From: an uncultured Oceanospirillaceae bacterium
GTDB lineage: Bacteria; Pseudomonadota; Gammaproteobacteria; Pseudomonadales; Balneatricaceae
Length of the DNA stretch: 16,309 nucleotides
Direction of reading: 5' to 3'
NCBI GenBank assembly: GCA_946221045.1
Contig: CAMIIY010000005.1
Location: 1-16,309, forward strand
The position numbers were made by a program, and so were the translations under genes. A model generated the notes under the pieces. It ran no database searches. It saw nothing but the letters and a program-made list of their open reading frames with translations, and was not told the origin of the DNA. Shown here piece after piece: positions 7,256 to 13,519 of this stretch. Positions within the stretch are counted from its first letter, which is position 1, and every line of letters begins with the position of its first letter.

Positions 7256-7453
7256 ATGTGTTGTGTAAAGTGCGCCAGTTTTATTGATTCTCCCTATACA
7301 ACAACGCCTCATGATGATTTATGCAAGATGCGTGAGGAGAAGGCATCGGTCATTTACGGTTGTAAGGGTTGTTATACTTTTTTTGAGTTCACAGACGATG
7401 CAATCTATCTCATGGATACCAATGCCTGTGAGGCAGAATCCAGAGTTGCCTGA
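7256..7453 (+). CDS. Small cysteine-rich, zinc-ribbon-like protein
   Basis: I do not recognise the family. From ATG 7256 the protein has 65 residues; AAGGAG nine bases upstream decides this start over in-frame GTG codons at 7220 and 7250, the latter too close to the ribosome site. Cysteines occur at 2, 3, 6, 22, 35, 38 and 56. Two CxxC pairs, CVKC (3-6) and CKGC (35-38), suggest a four-cysteine metal site with a 28-residue spacing, like a zinc ribbon. A hydrophobic-acidic tail (FFEFTDDAIYLMD) follows. There is no signal peptide. It has its own promoter with a TGC-N3-GCA element and a terminator 22 bases after the stop, so it forms a complete single-gene unit. DNA, RNA or protein binding is possible but unproven. 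Confidence 0.7.
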   Translation: MCCVKCASFIDSPYTTTPHDDLCKMREEKASVIYGCKGCYTFFEFTDDAIYLMDTNACEAESRVA

Positions 7454-7473
7454 TACCGGACTAGCTGTACATT

Positions 7474-7500
7474 GAAAAAGGCGCCTTATGGCGCCTTTTC
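7474..7500. terminator. Bidirectional rho-independent terminator
   Basis: A5, GGCGCC, loop TTAT, GGCGCC, then T4: a six-base-pair GC-only stem extended by A-T pairs. It sits between the convergent Cys-rich gene and paralogue B and can end both transcripts. Confidence 0.88.
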
Positions 7501-7533
7501 TTATTGTTCATGTTGCAGATACAGAACAGGTCA

Positions 7534-7746
7534 TTAATGCTCCCATTCATCATCTTCAAACACATCAGTGATTTCGCGCATCAGACGTTTTTCTTCCAAT
7601 AATGCTTCAATACGACGCCGCTTATCAGGTTTAAGGCTGTCTCGTTTATAGATCACATTATCCAGATTATCTTCAGCAGAGGGGTCTGCGACCCATTCTT
7701 CCAGGTCGATAAGGCTGTCAGGTTTTGGCGTATTGCGTTGATTCAT
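7534..7746 (-). CDS. Small PA3496-like protein, paralogue B
   Basis: A 70-residue protein from ATG 7746, paralogous to the gene at 6690-6878. It has DLEEWVADPSAED near residue 16, a basic patch and then KRRRIEALLEEKRLMREI, ending VFEDDEWEH. GAGG lies eight bases before ATG 7746. A longer reading from ATG 7824 would add 26 residues with a short hydrophobic stretch (LVTFVFLFVC), but it has no good ribosome site and paralogue A lacks such an extension, so the shorter form is preferred. The function is unknown; the PA3496-type name is from memory of the family. It ends against a shared terminator and is divergent from the Pat gene. Confidence 0.65.
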   Translation of the reverse strand: MNQRNTPKPDSLIDLEEWVADPSAEDNLDNVIYKRDSLKPDKRRRIEALLEEKRLMREITDVFEDDEWEH

Positions 7747-8204
7747 CCGGCTGGCCTCGCTGCACTGATCACGGCATACAAACAGAAAGACAAACGTAAC
7801 TAAAGAATCTTTGACCGAAGTCATCAGGTTATTGATGTTCAGGGTATTGCTTAGTCTGATTATGGTACAGAATTAGTTTTTGGGAAGGGGGTTGCGTAAA
7901 AATTTTTCATGGATTTTTACCGGAATAATCTGTCTCTTTTTTGCATGGAGAAGCTGTAATTTCAGGAGTCATAAGCAGTAATAAGCGCGATAATTCTCTT
8001 TGCTGCACTGCAATAATATGCTACTTTTGTAGTGCGTAATTAAATCTTTGGTTGAGAGTCTTTGTTCGCTGCATTGATAAACCAATCATGTTACTTATCA
8101 ACCTGTTAAGAGTTTTTGAATGCGCGGGTTTCTGACGGCGGAGTTCCGTTATATCGCGCTGCAGTAAACAAGCTGTGTAACCTGAGAGAAAGTGAGTAAA
8201 GGCT
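7747..8204. other. Divergent regulatory gap between paralogue B and the Pat gene
   Basis: This 458-base AT-rich gap holds no convincing gene. It contains an inverted repeat, GTAAAAAT (7896-7903) with ATTTTTAC (7913-7920). It also contains the TGC-N3-GCA element at 8001-8015, and a second inverted repeat of TTGATAA (8074-8080) with TTATCAA (8095-8101), 21 bases centre to centre. Each lies where it could control either flanking gene. Confidence 0.45.
7989..8015 (+). promoter_or_regulatory. -10-like hexamer with PhaR-like operator upstream of the Pat gene
   Basis: GATAAT (7989-7994) is followed after six bases by TGCTGCACTGCAATA (8001-8015), which shares 13 of 15 bases with the element at 7116-7130. 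No good -35 is visible. The start codon of the Pat gene is about 190 bases further on, leaving a long leader. The same element could instead serve paralogue B on the other strand. Confidence 0.4.
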
Positions 8205-10946
8205 GTGCCGACAAAATACCTGAAACGGTTTTTTAAACCGCAATCGATTGCTGTATTTGGTGCTTCTGAGCGGGAGCACAATATGGGCGGCATCGTGCTT
8301 CAGAACCTGCTTGAGAGCGGTTTTACCGGGCAGCTTTTCGCAGTGAATTCCCAGGGCTACGAGGCGGTCTTCGGTGTGCCCTGTTATACACGTCTGGCTG
8401 ATTTGCCTGAAATGCCAGATCTGGCAATTATCTGTTCGCCGCCTGAAACAGTGCCCGATATCATTCGTGCTCTGGGCGCAAGCATGGTTAAGGCCGCTAT
8501 GATTCTCACCGGCGGGTTGTCATTTTCCGAAAATGAAACCCAGAGTAGCCTGCGGGATCAGGTACGTGACGCGGCACGGCCTTATGGTATTCGTATTATG
8601 GGGCCTGACTGCATGGGTGTGCTGGTGCCCGGTCATAATATGAACGCCAGTTATTCCCATATTAATATCTGCAAAGGAAAAGTCGCTTATATCGGTCAGT
8701 CGGGTACGCTGGGTACCGCGATGATCGACTGGGCTACCGGGCAGGAAATCGGATTCTCTCACTTTCTGACCCTGGGTGATGGCGCGGATGTTGACCTGCC
8801 ATCGGTGATTGATTATCTGGCTCAGGACCCATACACCCACGCCATTCTGCTGCAGTTAAACCGTGTTGATGGCTCTGCCCGTCATTTTATATCCGCGGTA
8901 CGGTCTGCTTCACGTAATAAGCTGGTACTGGTGCTGAAGAACAATGCGTTCATTGGCAAAAATTCCCGTGCCGAGCTGGCACCCGGCATTTATGAAGATG
9001 ATCTGGTGTATGACGCTGCATTGCGCCGTGCGGGTGTCGTACGGGTGGCCACTTCAGATGAACTTTTTAATGCGCTGGAAACCCTGACCCGTATGAAACC
9101 GATGCGGGGCAAGCGGCTGGCAATCATCTGTAATGGCATGGGGCCTAATGCGCTGGCGACAGAACGGCTGTTCAGAGATGGCGGTGAGCTGGCGCAACTG
9201 ACGGATGACTCTGTGCAGCAGTTATCCGAATTTCTGCCTGCGCACTGGCATCGACAGAACCCGGTGGATTTAAACTCTGATGCAACCCCGGAGCGTTTTG
9301 CTGCGGCGGTGCGTATCCTGACTAAGGATCCGCAGGTTGATGCTGTGCTGGTGTTACATTCACCAACGCGTCTGGCTCCCTCTGTGGAAACGGCCGATGA
9401 AGTTATTAAAGTGGCGCGCAAGACCCCGCGTAATGTCCTGACCTGCTGGATGGGTCGGCAGACCGCTATCGCCGCCCGTAACCTGTGTAACAGTGCTGGC
9501 ATTACCACCTTTCTCACACCGGAAGAGTCTGTAGATGCGTTTATGCATATGGTGGATTTTCATCATAATCAGGAAGTGATGCGCCAGACGCCGGCGCCGT
9601 TTCTTGAACAGAATGCACAGAACCATAGCAGTGCCAGACAGATGGTTGAGGATGCGCTGACGCAGGGCAGGGATTACCTGACTCATGAAGAGTCGATTCG
9701 TTTGCTGGATCTTTACAATATTCCCACCTCCGCAACGTTTTACGCCGAAGATGTTGCCGGGGTGATGTCGATTGCGCGTAATCTGGATTGCTCTGTTGCG
9801 ATCAAGGCACTGCATACACAGAACCACTATCCCTTCAGTTATGAGGGGAAGGGTGGACAGCGCTGGCGTGATATGGCGCTTGATCTTTATTCGCTGGCAG
9901 AGATCGAACGGGCTTCAGTCAACCTTTCTTATCGAACCACGGAAAGCTATGGTGAGGACAGTCTGCAAGGCTTCTGTGTGCAGGAGATGAAACGGGGCTT
10001 TCAGTCTTTGCAGATCAATCTGGGTATTACCCGTGACCCGACCTTCGGTCCGGTGATTGTGTTTGGCATTGGCGGCCACTCGGTCGATGTTATTGCTGAT
10101 CGCCATGTGATGTTGCCACCGTTAAACATGTCTTTGGCACTGGAGCTGGTGCGGCAGTCCCGTGTGAGCCAGATTATCGATGAAAACAGTTATCAGCCGG
10201 AACATGATAAAGAGATTCTGAGCCAGTTGCTGGTCACTCTGTCGGGTATGATCGTTGACCTGCCACACATGCAATGTCTGGAAATCAATCCGCTGCTGTT
10301 AAATAAAAGCGGTCTGCTGGTTATGGATGTGAGTGTATCGCTCAGCCAGACTCCCGGGTTGCTGTCGATCTCGCCTTATCCGGAAAACCTGACAAAAGAT
10401 ATCCACCTTAAATCCGGTCGCCCTGCCATTATCAGAGCGATTCGGGGTGAGGATGAGCCAAACCATCTGGAGTTTTATAACAAACTGAGTCCTCAATCGA
10501 TCCGCTTGCGTTACTTTTACAGTCGTGGGGTGCCGACCCATCATGAGCTCGCTAACTGGACGCAGATCGATTATGACCGTGAGATGGCCTTTATTATTTC
10601 GGCCGACAAACTGGAAGGGCCCGGCACTGAGACACTGGGTGTTGTCAGGGCGGTGACCGATGCGGACAACGTGCGTGCAGAATTCAGTATCGTGATCCGG
10701 GATGACCTGCAGGGTGAAGGGCTGGGTATTATCCTGATGCAGAGAATCGTTAATTACTGTCGTGACCGGGGCGTGTTGCAGCTGGTAGGCTCTACCCTGA
10801 GTAATAATAAAGGCATGCAGGGCCTGGCATCCAAACTTGGCTTCAGTGTCAGTTATAACACCGAAGAAGATGTTGTCGATATGAAGATGCTGCTGAATCA
10901 GCCAGCAGAAGATTGGCAGCGGGCGCGATTGCAGCTTCCGGTGTAA
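8205..10946 (+). CDS. Pat/YfiQ-type protein lysine acetyltransferase (acyl-CoA synthetase-like plus GNAT)
   Basis: The 913-residue protein has the layout of E. coli PatZ (YfiQ, 886 residues), which acetylates lysines, notably in acetyl-CoA synthetase, using acetyl-CoA. An N-terminal CoA-binding Rossmann domain (SIAVFGASERE, about 14-24; GPDCMGV) leads into two succinyl-CoA-ligase-like domains and an ATP-grasp-like domain (about 480-720). A C-terminal GNAT domain follows, with WTQIDYDREMAF, AEFSIVIRDD and the acetyl-CoA loop QGEGLG (836-841). The catalytic His of ADP-forming synthetases (SHTGALAGSD in that family) is absent; AELAPGIYEDD stands there, as in PatZ. The HKS-type ATP-grasp motif is replaced by YPFSYEGKGG. 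It should therefore be an acetyltransferase without synthetase activity. The start is GTG 8205 with a poor ribosome site; the next ATG would remove the CoA-binding strand. It is transcribed alone. Confidence 0.88.
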   Translation: MPTKYLKRFFKPQSIAVFGASEREHNMGGIVLQNLLESGFTGQLFAVNSQGYEAVFGVPCYTRLADLPEMPDLAIICSPPETVPDIIRALGASMVKAAMILTGGLSFSENETQSSLRDQVRDAARPYGIRIMGPDCMGVLVPGHNMNASYSHINICKGKVAYIGQSGTLGTAMIDWATGQEIGFSHFLTLGDGADVDLPSVIDYLAQDPYTHAILLQLNRVDGSARHFISAVRSASRNKLVLVLKNNAFIGKNSRAELAPGIYEDDLVYDAALRRAGVVRVATSDELFNALETLTRMKPMRGKRLAIICNGMGPNALATERLFRDGGELAQLTDDSVQQLSEFLPAHWHRQNPVDLNSDATPERFAAAVRILTKDPQVDAVLVLHSPTRLAPSVETADEVIKVARKTPRNVLTCWMGRQTAIAARNLCNSAGITTFLTPEESVDAFMHMVDFHHNQEVMRQTPAPFLEQNAQNHSSARQMVEDALTQGRDYLTHEESIRLLDLYNIPTSATFYAEDVAGVMSIARNLDCSVAIKALHTQNHYPFSYEGKGGQRWRDMALDLYSLAEIERASVNLSYRTTESYGEDSLQGFCVQEMKRGFQSLQINLGITRDPTFGPVIVFGIGGHSVDVIADRHVMLPPLNMSLALELVRQSRVSQIIDENSYQPEHDKEILSQLLVTLSGMIVDLPHMQCLEINPLLLNKSGLLVMDVSVSLSQTPGLLSISPYPENLTKDIHLKSGRPAIIRAIRGEDEPNHLEFYNKLSPQSIRLRYFYSRGVPTHHELANWTQIDYDREMAFIISADKLEGPGTETLGVVRAVTDADNVRAEFSIVIRDDLQGEGLGIILMQRIVNYCRDRGVLQLVGSTLSNNKGMQGLASKLGFSVSYNTEEDVVDMKMLLNQPAEDWQRARLQLPV

Positions 10947-10947
10947 T

Positions 10948-10963
10948 CACGCCGCCGTGTTTT
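10948..10963 (+). terminator. Weak terminator-like hairpin after the Pat gene
   Basis: CACG, loop CCGC, CGTG, then TTTT. The stem is only four base pairs, so this is tentative. It begins two bases after the Pat stop codon and runs into the last codons of the convergent ArsR gene. Confidence 0.3.
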
Positions 10964-11321
10964 AAAGGTCAGGGCAGTACATTTCATGCAGCGTATGGAT
11001 AATACGCTTGGCGGTATCGCCTTCAAGTGAGTAATAGATGGTTTGTGATGCCCGACGTGTTTTAACCAGTCCGTCCTTGCGTAATACCGCCAGATGTTGT
11101 GACAGGGCGGACTGACTCAAATCAAGACAACGGTTAAGTTCTGTTACACAGAGTTCCTGATCATTCAGGTAACAGAGAATCATCAGGCGACTTTCATTTC
11201 CCAGCGCTTTCATCAGCTTGGCTGCCTTCGCAGCATTTTCACGCATGAGCTCCATCTCCATGGCAGGTACGGGCCGGATGGAATCAGATGTCGTGGCAAG
11301 ATTAGTCATACTAGTGGCCAA
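10962..11321 (-). CDS. ArsR-family regulator, BigR/SqrR/YgaV-like persulfide-sensor type
   Basis: This 119-residue protein is a winged-helix repressor of the ArsR family. ALGNESRLMILCYL (39-52) begins the DNA-binding domain, LSQSALSQHLAVLRKDGLV (68-86) holds the recognition helix, and TRRASQTIYYSL is the wing. Cys50 (in ILC) and Cys116 (in YCPDL) match the two cysteines of BigR and SqrR in both context and exact separation of 66 residues (Cys42/108 and Cys41/107). Those proteins form a polysulfide bridge that releases DNA. The CVC metal motif of ArsR is absent. Cys58 and Cys65 are extra. The start is TTG 11321, with GGAG seven bases upstream; ATG 11309 has no ribosome site. It is divergent from the universal stress gene, and no sulfide-oxidation gene is in view. 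Confidence 0.85.
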   Translation of the reverse strand: MATSMTNLATTSDSIRPVPAMEMELMRENAAKAAKLMKALGNESRLMILCYLNDQELCVTELNRCLDLSQSALSQHLAVLRKDGLVKTRRASQTIYYSLEGDTAKRIIHTLHEMYCPDL

Positions 11322-11588
11322 ACGAATACTCCAGATATATCGTCTATAAGTCTATAAAAACCTGACATAAGGTGCGGAATTAATGCTTTGATACTACCCT
11401 ACATCGGGTAAGGGGATCAATTTATCCTCAACTAATTCATAATCAATTAGAAGTTTCTAAATTAGATTAGTCAATTTGTTTTAGTGAGCTATTTCAACTA
11501 ATTAGTTATAAGGTTTAACAGATAGTTATAAGAGTCATCGCCTCATCTATTCGGTTCGGAGTCACCTCTTTGTAGCCAAGGAGCCTGA
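11322..11588. promoter_or_regulatory. Divergent AT-rich control region with repeats
   Basis: The 267-base gap between the ArsR and stress-protein genes is crowded with small repeats. GTCTATAA occurs twice in tandem (11342-11357), close to the ArsR start. TCAACTAATT occurs at 11428-11437 and 11494-11503, the second within a perfect 12-base palindrome, AACTAATTAGTT (11496-11507). TCTAA-A-TTAGA is at 11456-11466, and TAGTTATAAG at 11503-11512 and 11523-11532 with a period of 20. ArsR-family operators are commonly AT-rich dyads, so one or more of these may bind the neighbouring regulator. Exact promoters could not be placed. Confidence 0.5.
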
Positions 11589-12524
11589 ATGCAAAAAATA
11601 CTGGTGCATATCGATTCCCAGCATGATCCCGGCGCGTTGCTACTGAAAGCGCAGTATCTGGCGCGCCAGTTCAACAGTAAAATTGAGCTGTTTAGCTGCT
11701 GCTACAACCGCTCTATTGCGCAGGGGATGATGTTTGACCGTGATAAGAAAGAGCATGCCGAGCATGCATTTGTGCGGCAACAGGAGGCCCAGCTTGAACA
11801 ACTGGCCCAGCCACTGCTGAAAAGCGGCACTCAGGTTTCATGGGATGTATGCTGGGACCGGCATACGTCTGAAGCCGTTGTACGCAAGGTATTACGGTTT
11901 GAGCCTGATCTGCTCTTGCAGGCGGTGGCAAAACATCCGCTGGGATTGGGTCATATGTTGTTTGCACCCGTCGACTGGCAGATTGCACGGAAATGCCCGG
12001 TTCCTGTGATGTTTGTTAAGGCGCGCCCCTGGGGTGATCTGTTGCGCATGGCGGTGTGTGTTGATCCGTTACATGAAACGGATCAGAGTGCATTGCTTGA
12101 TCAGCGCTTACTGAAGACAGCCAGTGCGCTTGCGGAGCAGGGGTTTGCTGAGCTGGATATCGTTCATTGCTTTAATGCACTGCCACATGAAGCGATTTTT
12201 GATGAGCATATGGTGCTGGATTATCAGAACCTGCAGGAAAATGTGCAGCAGCAGCACCGTCAGGCCTTGATTAAATTGCTGGCCGGCTTTGACCGGCAGG
12301 TCGATGACCCGGAGGTGCATTTGCTGCAGGGTGAAACGGACCAGACGATTGCAGAGTTTGCCGACCGTCAGCAGACCGATATTCTGATTATGGGGGTCAT
12401 TGCCCGAAGCGTGCTGGACCGAATATTGCTCGGTAGTACCATGGAACGGGTGGTGGATCAGGTGCACTGTGATGTGTTGGTGATCAAACACCCGTCGTTT
12501 AAGTGTCCGGTAAGTGAATCCTGA
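11589..12524 (+). CDS. Tandem-domain universal stress protein, UspE-like
   Basis: The 311-residue cytoplasmic protein has two Usp domains, as in UspE. The first runs from KILVHIDS (3-10) to about 145, ending in CPVPVMFVK. The second runs from about 155 (MAVCVDP) to DVLVIKHPSFK near the end. In the second domain the ATP-binding loop G-2x-G-9x-G-S is nearly complete but reads GVIARS then LLGST, with Ala272 in place of the middle glycine (G269, G282, S283). The first domain lacks the loop. Nucleotide binding is therefore uncertain. Start ATG 11589 has AAGGAG five bases upstream. It is divergent from the ArsR regulator, and its stop is one base from that of convergent xthA. A role in stress survival is typical for the family. 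Confidence 0.85.
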   Translation: MQKILVHIDSQHDPGALLLKAQYLARQFNSKIELFSCCYNRSIAQGMMFDRDKKEHAEHAFVRQQEAQLEQLAQPLLKSGTQVSWDVCWDRHTSEAVVRKVLRFEPDLLLQAVAKHPLGLGHMLFAPVDWQIARKCPVPVMFVKARPWGDLLRMAVCVDPLHETDQSALLDQRLLKTASALAEQGFAELDIVHCFNALPHEAIFDEHMVLDYQNLQENVQQQHRQALIKLLAGFDRQVDDPEVHLLQGETDQTIAEFADRQQTDILIMGVIARSVLDRILLGSTMERVVDQVHCDVLVIKHPSFKCPVSES

Positions 12525-12525
12525 A

Positions 12526-13344
12526 TTAGCTCAGGTTCAGTTCAGCCCAGACCGGGGCATGGTCAGACGGCTTTTCCATACCCCGTATACTGTAATCGAC
12601 ATTCGCGTTCTGACAGAGGTGTAGCAGAGGTGCGGTCAATAAAATGCCATCAATCCTCAGTCCGCGTCTGGGCTCAGCTTCAAACCCTCTGGAGCGGTAA
12701 TCAAACCAGCTGAAAACCTGATCGGTCTCAGGGTGAAGATATCTGAAGCTATCGGTCAGGCCCCAGCCGGTCAGTTGCTGATACCATTCGCGCTCTTCGG
12801 GCTGAAAGCTGGATTTGCCGGTTTTTAACCAGCGCTTGCGGTTGGCTTCCCCGATACCGATATCCAGATCCTGCGGTGAAATATTAAAATCCCCCATCAC
12901 AACCAGCGGCTGTTCGGGGCTGCAATGCTCCTGCAGATAGGTCTGCAGATCTGCATAAAAACGGCGCTTGGCAGGAAACTTGGTGGCGTGATGAATGCTT
13001 TCTCCCTGAGGGAAATAGCCATTGATAACACGGATCTGAGAGCCGTCAGGGCAGGGATAGTCAGCAATAATGAGCCGTTTCTGGGCGTCTTCATCATCCT
13101 GTGCAAAACCTTTTTGTACATGCACAGGTGCCTTGCGTGAAAGCAGGCAGACACCGTAGTGACCTTTCTGACCATGAATTTCAACGTGATACCCCATCGC
13201 TGTAATATCAGCCAGGGGGAATTCATCATCATGAACCTTGGTCTCCTGCAATCCAATGATGTCCGGTTGGTGGGTATCAATGACTGCCTGGAGCTGGTGC
13301 AGGCGTGCGCGAATACCATTGACGTTAAAGCAGACAATCTTCAT
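12526..13344 (-). CDS. xthA: Exodeoxyribonuclease III
   Basis: The protein (272 residues; 268 in E. coli) is exonuclease III, the main AP endonuclease and 3'-phosphodiesterase of base excision repair. Catalytic positions are all visible: FNVNGIRAR at the start, Glu34 in [10 protein letters not shown], Tyr110 in NGYFPQGES, Asp152 and Asn154 in GDFNISP, Asp232 in GLRIDGIL, and the Asp261-His262 pair in KPSDHAPVW. Similarity to E. coli XthA runs the whole length, including [18 protein letters not shown] and [11 protein letters not shown]. Start ATG 13344 has AAGGA about seven bases upstream. It is divergent from glutathione reductase, an arrangement that fits oxidative-damage functions, and convergent with the stress-protein gene with a one-base gap and no visible terminator. 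Confidence 0.96.
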   Translation of the reverse strand: MKIVCFNVNGIRARLHQLQAVIDTHQPDIIGLQETKVHDDEFPLADITAMGYHVEIHGQKGHYGVCLLSRKAPVHVQKGFAQDDEDAQKRLIIADYPCPDGSQIRVINGYFPQGESIHHATKFPAKRRFYADLQTYLQEHCSPEQPLVVMGDFNISPQDLDIGIGEANRKRWLKTGKSSFQPEEREWYQQLTGWGLTDSFRYLHPETDQVFSWFDYRSRGFEAEPRRGLRIDGILLTAPLLHLCQNANVDYSIRGMEKPSDHAPVWAELNLS

Positions 13345-13519
13345 GGTCCATCCTTAGCAGGTTCGTGAATCGGGCTTATCTTAACGGCTCAGTGCAGCGA
13401 TGCAAACCAATCAGGATAAGTCTTGTCTATGAGGGTGTTTGGCTTTTGTAATTGGCAGAAGGTCATCCGCAGGGGTAGAGTTAGCCCGCTGATTGTGTTG
13501 TTACGCAGAGGAGTTGTGT

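Noticed and set aside
8074..8101. FNR/ANR site from the TTGAT and ATCAA halves
   Set aside because: FNR boxes need four bases between the halves; here the gap is 18 bases.
8021..8293. Minus-strand open frame across the Pat start
   Set aside because: It overlaps the conserved CoA-binding domain of Pat, has no ribosome site and has no domain match.
8990..9517. 175-codon open frame on the minus strand inside the Pat gene
   Set aside because: Its composition is rich in Arg, Ser and Ala, as expected from the reverse strand of a biased coding sequence, and no motif is seen.
11384..11420. FNR/ANR-like halves TTGAT and ATCAA before the universal stress gene
   Set aside because: The halves are more than 20 bases apart, so they cannot form one standard site.
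13493..13519. Longer glutathione reductase start at TTG 13493
   Set aside because: The GAGGAG ribosome site would lie inside this extension, and it points to GTG 13520, where the family N-terminus begins.
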